Assembly (NCBI GenBank): GCA_024743315.1
Contig: JANSWU010000005.1
Location: forward strand, 248,001 to 312,000
Origin: Hyphomonadaceae bacterium
GTDB taxonomy: Bacteria; Pseudomonadota; Alphaproteobacteria; Caulobacterales; Hyphomonadaceae
Reading direction: 5' to 3'
DNA length: 64,000 nt
Shown here: piece after piece, positions 15,593-24,448 of the stretch
How positions within the stretch are numbered: position 1 is the first letter of the stretch
Layout of the letters: each line of letters starts with the position of its first letter
Program-made: the position numbers and the translations under genes
Notes under the pieces: generated by a model
Told to the model about the DNA's origin: nothing
Databases searched by the model: none
What the model saw: the letters and a program-made list of their open reading frames with translations, nothing else

Positions 15593-16147
15593 ATGACAGC
15601 AAAAACAGCGTTTCCTCCGACTTTCTCTCCTCACGCTCTTGTTCGCCGGGTTCCGGGTTGGGGCTGGCAACTTGTTATCGCGCTCGGCATCTATGCCGTG
15701 GTCAGCCACTTCATTCTGCGCGCCTATGAAAATCCCGATATCCGGTTCCGGATCGATCTTGCGCCATACTTCGCCGAGCCATCGGCCGTGCAGATCCATG
15801 TCATCGCGGCGCTCAGCGCTTTCTTCATCGGTCTGGTCCTGCTGCTCGCGCCAAAAGGTTTCGGGCTACATAGGACGCTGGGATGGAGCTGGGTGCTGGC
15901 CATGGCGGTGACCGCCACGTCGTCTTTTTTCATCACCGGCATCATGGGCGATGTCTATAGTCCGATCCATGCCATCTCTGCCTGGACGCTCCTAGGCTTG
16001 CCGTTTGGGGTTGCAGCGGCGCGCCGACGCGACATCAAAAAGCACCGGCAGCAGATGACCGGCATGTTTCTCGGCGCCATGGTGATTGCAGGCTTGTTCA
16101 CCTTCCTGCCCGGGCGTCTCATGTGGCAGATCTTTTTCACCGCCTAG
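15593..16147 (+). CDS. DUF2306 family membrane protein
   Basis: A 184-residue membrane protein with four to five hydrophobic helices; the HRTLGWSWVLAMAVTATSSF segment, IHAISAWTLL and KKHRQQMTGMFLGAMVIAG match the DUF2306 family, whose conserved histidines hint at heme or metal binding. No function is established. The start at 15593 follows AGGAGAGAG; a longer frame from 15524 overlaps the preceding gene and is not used. It is the third gene of the DUF2141-carotenoid oxygenase operon. A membrane electron or ligand partner of the periplasmic oxygenase is possible but is only inference. Confidence 0.82.
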   Translation: MTAKTAFPPTFSPHALVRRVPGWGWQLVIALGIYAVVSHFILRAYENPDIRFRIDLAPYFAEPSAVQIHVIAALSAFFIGLVLLLAPKGFGLHRTLGWSWVLAMAVTATSSFFITGIMGDVYSPIHAISAWTLLGLPFGVAAARRRDIKKHRQQMTGMFLGAMVIAGLFTFLPGRLMWQIFFTA

Positions 16148-16223
16148 GACAGCAGAATCTTGTTACATACTTGTCGTCCTTCCCGCATAAGGAAGGGCGA
16201 CCATGTTTGAGCAGGAGAGACGC

Positions 16224-17408
16224 ATGAAACGGGGATTGATGGCAGGGGCCGTCCTATTTGCATTGGCTGGATGTGCGACAGAAACGGGCGGAATTACCTT
16301 ATTCACCCCAAAACCCGACTCGGCCGAAGCCGCGTTGGAGCTGTATTATAACACGATCCCGGACAGCGCCTTGCCGAAAGCACCCGCTGGAAAGCCTCTA
16401 CCCGCAGACGATGCGGTGATCACAAAAGTGCTGCTCGGGTCTTGTCTGGATGAAGAAAAGGGACCGTCCGCCGCAATGATGAGCCTGGCCAGCGAGGGCG
16501 CGGATCTGTTCCTGATGGTCGGTGACAATGTCTATGGCGACCGCGATGGACGCGCCTATACCAATAATCAGCCAGATCTTGATGAAGTCAAAGAGTCCTT
16601 TGCCGATCTCGCCGCGCGTGAAGACTTCCAAAAAGTCCGCGCCAGCGTGCCGATGATGGTGGCTTGGGACGATCATGATTTTGGCGCCAATGATGCCGGC
16701 AAGGAATTTCCATTCCGCGGCCTAGCCGAGCGGATCCATGAAGTGTTCTGGGGCCTTGAAGATCAGGATGTCGGGCAATGGCCGGGCACGTATTATGCCC
16801 GCAGTTTCGGTCCGGAAGGCCAACGCACGCAGGTGATTATGCTGGATACCCGTTTCTTCCGGTCTGGCCTGACCCCCACGGATGAGTGGGGCGCGCAAGG
16901 CAAGGAGCGCTATCTGCCAGCGCCAACCGGATCAATGCAGGATATGCTCGGCGCCGCGCAATGGACCTGGCTCGAGAATCAATTGCAGCAGCCGGCTGAT
17001 ATTCGCCTGATCGCGTCCTCGATCCAGGTTATGCCGACCACGCACGGCTGGGAGGCTTGGTCGACCATGCCGGATGAGCGCGCGCGTCTGTTCAACCTGA
17101 TCAAGAAGACGGATGCCAATGGTGTCGTGTTCCTGTCCGGCGATCGCCACACAGCGTTCATTTATGAGGAAGACGGTGTGCTGCCCTATGCAGCGAATGA
17201 GCTCACCTCATCTTCCTTGAATGTCAGTTTCCGAGACGAATCAGACGAGGTCGACTCCCGTCAGATCGGGGCTGGGTTCGCGCCGGAGAATTATGGCACG
17301 GTCGAGATTGATTGGGAGGCGCGCAGCCTGGCCTTGAAAGTGAAGGACAATTCTGGCGCAACGGTCCGCGAGAATACGGTCAGCTTTTCCGAAATAGGGG
17401 TAAATTAG
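16224..17408 (+). CDS. PhoD-like metallophosphatase lipoprotein
   Basis: A 394-residue lipoprotein: the signal FALAGC sets the lipid-bearing Cys near residue 17. The body is a PhoD/purple-phosphatase-type metallophosphoesterase with LLGSCLDE, GDNVYGD, WDDHDFGAND and LSGDRHTAF, which supply the Fe/Ca-type metal ligands. It would hydrolyse phosphodiesters or monoesters in the periplasm or on the outer membrane. The start at 16224 is chosen because AGGAGAG lies just upstream; an ATG seven codons earlier would lengthen the signal peptide. It stands 76 bases after the DUF2306 gene and may be read through from it. No Pho box was identified. Confidence 0.87.
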   Translation: MKRGLMAGAVLFALAGCATETGGITLFTPKPDSAEAALELYYNTIPDSALPKAPAGKPLPADDAVITKVLLGSCLDEEKGPSAAMMSLASEGADLFLMVGDNVYGDRDGRAYTNNQPDLDEVKESFADLAAREDFQKVRASVPMMVAWDDHDFGANDAGKEFPFRGLAERIHEVFWGLEDQDVGQWPGTYYARSFGPEGQRTQVIMLDTRFFRSGLTPTDEWGAQGKERYLPAPTGSMQDMLGAAQWTWLENQLQQPADIRLIASSIQVMPTTHGWEAWSTMPDERARLFNLIKKTDANGVVFLSGDRHTAFIYEEDGVLPYAANELTSSSLNVSFRDESDEVDSRQIGAGFAPENYGTVEIDWEARSLALKVKDNSGATVRENTVSFSEIGVN

Positions 17409-17492
17409 TCTGCGTATACTCGCAATACGGGTGTATGGAGGGGTCTGAGTTTCCTATCCGAATTCAGGGTGCGGATTTCCGGTTGCAGGCGG

Positions 17493-17520
17493 TTGTCAGG
17501 GCATATGGCGGTGCTATAAG
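17493..17520 (+). promoter_or_regulatory. Sigma-70-like promoter of the suc operon
   Basis: TTGTCA at 17493-17498 and TATAAG at 17515-17520 are separated by 16 bases and lie about 60 bases before the sucC start, on its strand. Confidence 0.55.
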
Positions 17521-17581
17521 GCGCGCGACTTTTGGGGATGCAGTTGTGCATTCCTAACCGCTGCAAAAGGCTGAAATCCTC

Positions 17582-18778
17582 ATGAACATTCACGAATACC
17601 AAGCCAAGGCTGTCCTGAAAGAATTCGGAGCGCCGGTGGCTGATGGCGTCCCGATTCTCACACTCGACGATGTGCAAACCGCCGTCGACACGCTTCCAGG
17701 GCCGCTTTGGGTTGTGAAAAGTCAAATCCATGCCGGCGGTCGCGGCAAGGGCAAATTCATCGAGGCCGAAGCCGGCGAAAAGGGCGGCGTTCGTCTCGCC
17801 TTCTCGAAAGAAGAAGTGATGGCGCATGCCAAAGCCATGCTCGGCAATCATTTGGTGACGGCGCAGACCTCGGCCGAAGGCAAGCAGGTCAATCGCCTTT
17901 ATGTCGAAGATGGCGCCGACATCGCCACCGAGCTTTATCTCTCACTGCTCGTGGACCGCGAGACCGGACGTCCGGCTTTTGTCGCCTCGACTGAAGGCGG
18001 CATGAACATCGAAGAGGTGGCGCACGACACGCCGGACAAGATCCTGACCCTGCCAATCGATCCGGAAGAAGGTGTGACCGAGGCCGCCGCGGCGCAGCTG
18101 TGCGACGCTCTGGCGCTCGATGGGGCGGCGCGCGAAGACGGCATGAACCTGTTCCCGATCCTCTACAAAGCCTTTGTCGAAAAAGACATGTCCATGCTGG
18201 AGATCAATCCTCTGATTGTCATGGAAGACGGCCATTTGCGGGTGCTCGACGCCAAGGTCAGCTTCGACGGCAATGCGCTGTTCCGTCATCCCGACATCAT
18301 GGAACTGCGTGACACGACCGAAGAAGACGAAAAAGAAATCGAAGCGTCTGAATGGGATCTTGCCTATATCGCGCTCGACGGCACGATTGGCTGTATGGTC
18401 AACGGCGCAGGTCTCGCCATGGCGACCATGGACATCATCAAACTGTATGGCGAAGAGCCAGCCAATTTCTGTGATGTTGGCGGCGGCGCCGATGCCGAGA
18501 AAGTCGCGGCCGCGTTCAAGATCATCATGAAAGACCCGAACGTGAAGGGCATTCTGGTCAATATTTTTGGTGGCATCATGAAGTGCGATGTCATTGCCGA
18601 AGGCGTCATTCAGGCGGTGAAAGAAACCTCACTCGCTGTGCCACTCGTGGTGCGCCTGGAAGGCACGAACGTCGAAAAGGGCAAGGAGATCCTGGCCCAG
18701 AGCGGAATGAACATCATTCCAGCTGATGATCTCGACGACGCCGCCCAGAAAATTGTTGCAGCCGTGAAAGGCGCGTAA
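17582..18778 (+). CDS. sucC: Succinate-CoA ligase, beta subunit
   Basis: A 398-residue ATP-grasp subunit of succinyl-CoA synthetase (TCA cycle, substrate-level phosphorylation). The N-terminus [16 protein letters not shown] and the segment [16 protein letters not shown] are diagnostic; [14 protein letters not shown] and [15 protein letters not shown] are the metal and phosphate regions. Length is normal. First gene of a four-gene operon, with sucD five bases downstream, then sucA and sucB. Malate dehydrogenase, often first in alphaproteobacterial versions of this operon, is absent at this place; the preceding gene is the unrelated PhoD-like lipoprotein. Confidence 0.98.
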   Translation: MNIHEYQAKAVLKEFGAPVADGVPILTLDDVQTAVDTLPGPLWVVKSQIHAGGRGKGKFIEAEAGEKGGVRLAFSKEEVMAHAKAMLGNHLVTAQTSAEGKQVNRLYVEDGADIATELYLSLLVDRETGRPAFVASTEGGMNIEEVAHDTPDKILTLPIDPEEGVTEAAAAQLCDALALDGAAREDGMNLFPILYKAFVEKDMSMLEINPLIVMEDGHLRVLDAKVSFDGNALFRHPDIMELRDTTEEDEKEIEASEWDLAYIALDGTIGCMVNGAGLAMATMDIIKLYGEEPANFCDVGGGADAEKVAAAFKIIMKDPNVKGILVNIFGGIMKCDVIAEGVIQAVKETSLAVPLVVRLEGTNVEKGKEILAQSGMNIIPADDLDDAAQKIVAAVKGA

Positions 18779-18783
18779 GACAC

Positions 18784-19686
18784 ATGTCCATTCTTATCGA
18801 TTCAAACACCAAAGTTATCGTCCAGGGCCTGACCGGGAAAACCGGCTCCTTCCACACCAATCAGGCGCTCGACTATTTCGGCACGCAAATGGTCGCGGGC
18901 ACGCATCCACGCAAAGCCGGCGAAAGCTGGACCGCAGATAATGGTGCGCAATTGCCAATCTATGCCAACGCGGCCGATGCCAAGGATGCGACCGGCGCCA
19001 ACGCCTCTGTGATCTATGTTCCCCCGGCCGGCGCGGCCGCGGCGATCGAAGAAGCGATTGATGCCGAAATCCCGTTGATCGTGTGCATCACCGAAGGTGT
19101 GCCGGTGCTCGACATGGTGCGCGTCAAAGCCAAGCTCGATAAATCAAACTCCCGCCTGATCGGACCGAACTGCCCGGGGCTCCTGACGCCCGAGCAGTGC
19201 AAGATCGGCATTATGCCTGGCAAGATCTTCAAGAAGGGCTCGGTCGGGGTTGTCTCTCGCTCTGGCACACTGACCTATGAAGCCGTCTACCAGACTTCGG
19301 TCGAAGGTCTCGGCCAGACCTCTGCGGTCGGCATTGGCGGCGACCCGGTCAAAGGCACGGAATTTATCGACGTGTTGGAAATGTTCCTTGCAGATGACGA
19401 AACAGAAAGCATCGTTATGATTGGGGAGATTGGTGGCTCAGCAGAAGAAGAAGCCGCGCAATTCCTGATCGATGAGGCCAAGAAAGGTCGCAAGAAGCCG
19501 ATGGTGGGCTTCATCGCAGGCCGGACGGCGCCAAAAGGCCGAACCATGGGGCACGCAGGTGCCATTGTTTCGGGCGGAAAAGGCGACGCGGAGTCTAAAA
19601 TCGCAGCTATGGAAGCTGCTGGCATCAGAGTTTCGCCAAGTCCTGCTCGTCTGGGCACGACTATGGTAGAGGTTTTGAAAGGCTAG
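18784..19686 (+). CDS. sucD: Succinate-CoA ligase, alpha subunit
   Basis: A 300-residue CoA-binding subunit. It contains [12 protein letters not shown] at the N-terminus (CoA-binding Rossmann fold), [20 protein letters not shown], and the phosphohistidine loop [12 protein letters not shown] near residue 255, so the catalytic His is intact. It forms the alpha-beta enzyme with SucC and couples succinyl-CoA to nucleoside triphosphate formation. Start is five bases after the sucC stop. An 82-base spacer to sucA contains two GGCCAGAC copies. Confidence 0.98.
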   Translation: MSILIDSNTKVIVQGLTGKTGSFHTNQALDYFGTQMVAGTHPRKAGESWTADNGAQLPIYANAADAKDATGANASVIYVPPAGAAAAIEEAIDAEIPLIVCITEGVPVLDMVRVKAKLDKSNSRLIGPNCPGLLTPEQCKIGIMPGKIFKKGSVGVVSRSGTLTYEAVYQTSVEGLGQTSAVGIGGDPVKGTEFIDVLEMFLADDETESIVMIGEIGGSAEEEAAQFLIDEAKKGRKKPMVGFIAGRTAPKGRTMGHAGAIVSGGKGDAESKIAAMEAAGIRVSPSPARLGTTMVEVLKG

Positions 19687-19768
19687 CGCTTCACTATATT
19701 AGGCAAAGGGCGGCCAGACGAGGCCAGACATGACCCCGCCGGGCCGTCCACAACAAGGACGGTAAGCT

Positions 19769-22700
19769 ATGGCAGACGACGGATCCCCAGTTGAAGGTGG
19801 TCGCAGCGCACAGAATGCGGCGATGCTCGATACCTTGTTTTTGTATGGGGGAAGCGCGGTTTGGATCGAGCAGATGCAGGCCCAATATGCCGCCAATCCA
19901 AACTCCGTGCCGGAGAGCTGGCGCGCGTTTTTCGAAGAAGTGGGCGACGGTAGCGCCGACGCGACCCGCAATGCGGATGGTGCGAGTTGGAAACGCCGGG
20001 AATGGCCAAAACCATCTTCGCCTGAAGAGGTCGCAGCGTTTGACGGCAACTGGACCTTGCTCGAGCCGAAGCTCGAGAAGAAGATCAAATCGGCGACACC
20101 GGCGGCGACTGAGGCTGACATCGCACAGGCGGTGAAAGACTCGGTGAAAGCCCTAATGATGATCCGCGCCTATCGGATGCGCGGACACTTGCAGGCGCAG
20201 CTCGATCCACTCGGGCTCGACAAGCCTGACTATCAGCCAGAACTCGATCCGAAGAGCTATGGTTTTGAAGACGCGGATATGGACCGCGACATCTTCATTG
20301 ATGGTGTGCTTGGTCTGGAACATGCCAGCGTGCGCCAGATCCTCGACATTGTCCGCCGCACCTATTGCTCGACCATGGGTATCGAGTTTCAGCACATCTC
20401 CGATCCGGAAGAAAAAAGCTGGCTGCAGGAGCGGATGGAAGGCCCAGACAAGGGTGTCGCGTTTACGCCGGAGGGCAAGAAAGCCATCCTCGCCAAGCTG
20501 ATCGAAGCGGAGACATTTGAGCGCTTCCTGCATAAGCGCTATCCCGGCACCAAGCGCTTTGGTCTCGATGGTGGTGAAGCGGCGGTCCCGGCGCTTGAAC
20601 AGATCATCAAGCGCGGCGGCGCGCTCGGGGTTGACGAGATTATTGTTGGTATGCCGCATCGGGGCCGCCTCAACATGCTCGCCGCGGTGATGGGCAAGGA
20701 TTACGAAAAAATCTTCCATGAATTCATGGGTGGTTCGACCCAGGGTGCCGAGGAGTTTGGGTCTGGCGATGTGAAATACCATCTCGGCGCCTCTTCCGAC
20801 CGTGAGTTTGATGGCAATCAGGTCCACCTGACCATGAACGCCAACCCGTCCCACCTCGAGGCGGTAGACCCGGTCGTGCTGGGCCGGACCCGGGCCAAGC
20901 AATTCATGCAATTTGAAGATTCCGGCATTCTCGATCGCTCGAAAAAGCTGCCCCTGCTCCTGCATGGCGATGCAGCCTTTGCCGGCCAGGGCGTGGTTGC
21001 GGAGTGTTTTGCACTGTCTGGCCTGCAAGGCTATCGCACAGGCGGGACCATCCATTTCATCATCAACAATCAGATCGGCTTCACGACCAGCCCGATGTAT
21101 TCGCGCTCATCGCCGTATCCGTCTGATGTCGCGCTGATGGTCCAGGCGCCGATCTTCCACGTCAATGGCGATGATCCGGAGGCCGTGGTCTATGCGGCCA
21201 AGGTGGCAACCGAGTATCGCCAGAAGTTCGGCAAGGACGTGGTCATCGACATGTTCTGTTATCGCCGGTTTGGGCACAATGAGGGCGATGAGCCCATGTT
21301 CACCCAGCCGGTCATGTACACGACCATCAAATCACACAAGTCGACGCGTGAGCTGTACGGTGAACGCCTCGTTTCCGAAGGCCTGATGACGGCGGATGAA
21401 GTGGCCGCTGAGGTCAAGGCGTTCGAAGACTATCTCGACAAGGCGTTCGAGGCCGGCAAGACGGTTGAGACCAGCAAGGCGGATTGGCTCGAAGGTGAAT
21501 GGGAAGGCCTTGGTCTGCCCGAAGATGATGATCGCCGCGGCAAGACCGGTGTGTCCAAAGCCAAGCTGAAAGAGCTCGGCGAAAAGATCACGACCATTCC
21601 GGAAAATGTAAACGTGCACCGCACGCTCGGCCGCGTCATTAAAGGCCGCGCCGAAGCCATCAGTTCCGGCAAGGGCTTGGACTGGGCAACCGCTGAGCAT
21701 CTGGCCTTCGCCACCCTGCTTGATGAAGGCTTCCATGTCCGCTTGTCGGGGCAGGATTGCGGCCGCGGCACCTTCTCCCAACGCCATAGCCATATGGTCG
21801 ATCAGAAGACGGGCGAACGCTATACGCCGCTCAACAATCTCGGCACCGGCCAAGCCGAATATGAAGTGATTGACTCGCTCCTCTCAGAAGAAGCGGTGCT
21901 CGGCTATGAATATGGCTATTCGCTTGCCAATCCGAACGCGCTGGTCATGTGGGAAGCCCAGTTTGGCGACTTCTCCAATGGCGCGCAGGTCTTCTTCGAC
22001 CAGTTCATTTCCTCGGCCGAGCGCAAATGGCTGCGTATGTCCGGCCTGACCATGCTGTTGCCGCATGGCTATGAAGGCCAGGGGCCAGAGCACTCATCGG
22101 CACGGCTGGAGCGCTTCCTGCAAATGTGCGCCGAAGACAATTGGCAGGTCTGTAATCTGACCACGCCGGCCAATTATTTCCATGCGCTGCGCCGGCAGAT
22201 CCACCGTGATTTCCGCAAGCCTCTGGTGATCATGACGCCGAAATCCTTGCTGCGCCACAAGCTGGCGACGAGCACGTTTGATGACATGAACACCAAGTCC
22301 TCTTTCCACCGGGTGCTTTGGGATGATGCTGAGACGCCGGGCCGCCAGGGTAAGGTGAAACTGGTCGATGATGAAAAGATCCGCCGCGTCGTCGCTTGTT
22401 CCGGTAAGGTCTATTACGACTTGTTTGAAGCCCGCGAAGAAAGCGGTGCGGACGATATTTATTTGCTGCGCGTGGAACAATTCTACCCGGTGCCGCGTAA
22501 AGCTCTTATGGAAGAGTTGAAACGGTTCCCGCAGGCCGAGCTGGTCTGGTGTCAGGAAGAGCCTCGAAATATGGGCGGTTGGACTTTCATCCGAGACGAG
22601 CTCGAATGGGCAGCCAACCGCGTCGGTATCAAAAACCCGCGTCCAAAATATACAGGCCGACCTCCGGCTGCTGCAACAGCCACCGGCTTGCTCTCAACCC

Positions 22701-22774
22701 ATAATCGCGAGAAGGATGAGTTCCTCTCAGCCGCCCTCGGCGACAAGCCTGTAGAAGACAGTCTGGTTACCTAA
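19769..22774 (+). CDS. sucA: 2-oxoglutarate dehydrogenase E1 component
   Basis: A 1001-residue thiamine-diphosphate enzyme that decarboxylates 2-oxoglutarate and transfers succinyl to the lipoyl groups of SucB. The N-terminal [20 protein letters not shown] segment is the E2-binding arm. [11 protein letters not shown], the [10 protein letters not shown] region, and [13 protein letters not shown] belong to the ThDP half; ERYTPLNNL and GYEYGYSL belong to the pyrimidine-binding half. Length is typical for alphaproteobacteria. Third in the suc operon; the dihydrolipoamide dehydrogenase gene is not in the window. Confidence 0.98.
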   Translation: MADDGSPVEGGRSAQNAAMLDTLFLYGGSAVWIEQMQAQYAANPNSVPESWRAFFEEVGDGSADATRNADGASWKRREWPKPSSPEEVAAFDGNWTLLEPKLEKKIKSATPAATEADIAQAVKDSVKALMMIRAYRMRGHLQAQLDPLGLDKPDYQPELDPKSYGFEDADMDRDIFIDGVLGLEHASVRQILDIVRRTYCSTMGIEFQHISDPEEKSWLQERMEGPDKGVAFTPEGKKAILAKLIEAETFERFLHKRYPGTKRFGLDGGEAAVPALEQIIKRGGALGVDEIIVGMPHRGRLNMLAAVMGKDYEKIFHEFMGGSTQGAEEFGSGDVKYHLGASSDREFDGNQVHLTMNANPSHLEAVDPVVLGRTRAKQFMQFEDSGILDRSKKLPLLLHGDAAFAGQGVVAECFALSGLQGYRTGGTIHFIINNQIGFTTSPMYSRSSPYPSDVALMVQAPIFHVNGDDPEAVVYAAKVATEYRQKFGKDVVIDMFCYRRFGHNEGDEPMFTQPVMYTTIKSHKSTRELYGERLVSEGLMTADEVAAEVKAFEDYLDKAFEAGKTVETSKADWLEGEWEGLGLPEDDDRRGKTGVSKAKLKELGEKITTIPENVNVHRTLGRVIKGRAEAISSGKGLDWATAEHLAFATLLDEGFHVRLSGQDCGRGTFSQRHSHMVDQKTGERYTPLNNLGTGQAEYEVIDSLLSEEAVLGYEYGYSLANPNALVMWEAQFGDFSNGAQVFFDQFISSAERKWLRMSGLTMLLPHGYEGQGPEHSSARLERFLQMCAEDNWQVCNLTTPANYFHALRRQIHRDFRKPLVIMTPKSLLRHKLATSTFDDMNTKSSFHRVLWDDAETPGRQGKVKLVDDEKIRRVVACSGKVYYDLFEAREESGADDIYLLRVEQFYPVPRKALMEELKRFPQAELVWCQEEPRNMGGWTFIRDELEWAANRVGIKNPRPKYTGRPPAAATATGLLSTHNREKDEFLSAALGDKPVEDSLVT

Positions 22775-22808
22775 TCCAATACGAAAAAGACGAAGACAGA
22801 GACCAAAT

Positions 22809-24320
22809 ATGACCGATATCGTAGTCCCGACCCTGGGCGAAAGCGTTACCGAGGCGACGGTTGGAAAATGGCTGAAAGCCGCAGGTGACAGCGTCGCAAA
22901 AGACGATGTGCTCGTCGAGCTTGAGACAGACAAAGTGGCTGTCGAAGTGTCCGCCGAAGAGGCTGGCACGCTCAGCGAGATCGTTGCCAATGAAGGCGAT
23001 ACGGTTGAGATCGGTGCGCTGCTCGGGCGCCTCGGCGGTGCCAATGGCGCGGCCACGTCCAGTTCGGCTCCAAAAGCCGAGAAAAATGCCGAATCGGCCC
23101 CGGCCCCGGCGGCCAGCTCTGGCGGAGAAGCGGTTGATGTGACCGTGCCGAGCATGGGCGAGAGTGTCGCTGAGGGCACGATTTCGACGTTTCTCAAGCA
23201 AGTTGGTGACAGTGTCTCGAAAGACGAGACGATTGCTGAGATCGAGACCGATAAGGTCGCGCTTGAAGTTCCAGCGACGGCGGATGGCGTGATCGCGGAA
23301 TGGCTCGTCGCCGAAGGCGATGGCGTGACCCCGGGGGCGGTTATCGCGCGGATTTCTGCGGGGGCAGGCGCGAGCGCACCCGCCGCATCAAGCCCGGCGC
23401 CCGCCGCAGCACCGGCGCAAACCAGCGCGCCGGCCGCGACCGGAGACCGCCCGGTAGCCCCCTCTGTCCGTCGGATTTCGGCCGAAGCCGGCGTCAACCC
23501 AGCCGACATTCCTGGCACTGGTCGCGATGGCCGGGCGACAAAGGCGGACGCTTTGGCCTATGTAAACCAGCCCAAATCGCAAAGCGCTCCGGCGCAAGCC
23601 AAACCGCAGCGCGAGCTTGGTCCGCGCGAAGAGCGCGTGCGCATGACGCGTTTGCGTCAGACCATCGCGCGCCGCCTGAAAGAGGCGCAAGACACGGCGG
23701 CGATGCTGACCACGTTCAATGATGTGGACATGAGCGCGGTCATGGAGCTGCGCAAAACCTACAAGGATGCCTTCTTCGAAAAGCATGGCGTCAAGCTTGG
23801 CTTTATGGGCTTTTTCACCAAGGCGGTCGTGTCCGCCCTGAAAGAGATTCCCGCTGTTAATGCGGAGATCGATGGCACCGACATTATTTACAAGAACCAT
23901 TATGATGTGGGCATGGCGGTCGGCACTGATCGTGGCCTGGTTGTGCCGGTCATTCGCGATTGTGACCAGCTGTCCCTGGCAGGCATTGAGGCCGAGCTCG
24001 GCAATGTCGCCAAGAAGGCGCGCGATGGCACGCTTTCAATTGAAGACATGCAGGGCGGGACGTTTACGATTACCAATGGCGGCGTTTATGGCTCGTTGAT
24101 GTCAACGCCAATCCTCAACCCTCCACAATCGGGTGTGCTCGGCATGCACCGGATCGAGCAGCGCCCAGTCGCCGTTGATGGCCAGGTCGTGATCCGTCCG
24201 ATGATGTATCTCGCCCTGTCTTATGATCACCGGATCGTCGATGGCAAAGAGGCCGTGACCTTCCTCGTCCGGGTCAAAGAGGCGCTGGAAGATCCAGAGA
24301 GGATGCTGCTCGACGTTTAG
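22809..24320 (+). CDS. sucB: 2-oxoglutarate dehydrogenase E2 (dihydrolipoyl succinyltransferase) with two lipoyl domains
   Basis: A 503-residue E2 enzyme. Two lipoyl domains are evident: residues 2-77 with Lys42 in ETDKVAVE, and residues 108-183 with Lys149 in ETDKVALE. Ala/Pro-rich linkers follow each. A peripheral-subunit-binding domain spans about 223-260 ([24 protein letters not shown]). The catalytic domain ends with [13 protein letters not shown], including the active His. Typical SucB (such as in E. coli) has one lipoyl domain, so the duplication makes this about 90 residues longer. The C-terminal domain matches SucB rather than pyruvate E2, and operon position agrees. Confidence 0.97.
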   Translation: MTDIVVPTLGESVTEATVGKWLKAAGDSVAKDDVLVELETDKVAVEVSAEEAGTLSEIVANEGDTVEIGALLGRLGGANGAATSSSAPKAEKNAESAPAPAASSGGEAVDVTVPSMGESVAEGTISTFLKQVGDSVSKDETIAEIETDKVALEVPATADGVIAEWLVAEGDGVTPGAVIARISAGAGASAPAASSPAPAAAPAQTSAPAATGDRPVAPSVRRISAEAGVNPADIPGTGRDGRATKADALAYVNQPKSQSAPAQAKPQRELGPREERVRMTRLRQTIARRLKEAQDTAAMLTTFNDVDMSAVMELRKTYKDAFFEKHGVKLGFMGFFTKAVVSALKEIPAVNAEIDGTDIIYKNHYDVGMAVGTDRGLVVPVIRDCDQLSLAGIEAELGNVAKKARDGTLSIEDMQGGTFTITNGGVYGSLMSTPILNPPQSGVLGMHRIEQRPVAVDGQVVIRPMMYLALSYDHRIVDGKEAVTFLVRVKEALEDPERMLLDV

Positions 24321-24345
24321 GTCTCAATTCAGTTTCAAATTCAGA

Positions 24346-24375
24346 ACGCCTCGCAAATCTGCGGGGCGTTTTGCG
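24346..24375 (+). terminator. Rho-independent terminator of the suc operon
   Basis: A 10-bp stem ACGCCTCGCA (24346-24355) / TGCGGGGCGT (24360-24369), one G-T pair, loop AATC, running into TTTTGCGTTT. It lies 25 bases after the sucB stop. Confidence 0.85.
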
Positions 24376-24448
24376 TTTCCTGAGCGTTAATGCAGAGGTC
24401 AGAATTGAACTTTCGGTTTCAATGCTTCCGTTCCGATTTCGACATAGT

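Noticed and set aside
10960-16147. Photosynthesis gene cluster
   Set aside because: AppA-like protein and carotenoid oxygenase suggested it, but no reaction-centre, bacteriochlorophyll or carotenoid synthesis gene is present.
19687-19768. Internal terminator or promoter between sucD and sucA
   Set aside because: Only two short GGCCAGAC direct copies and no stem with T-run or convincing -35/-10 boxes.
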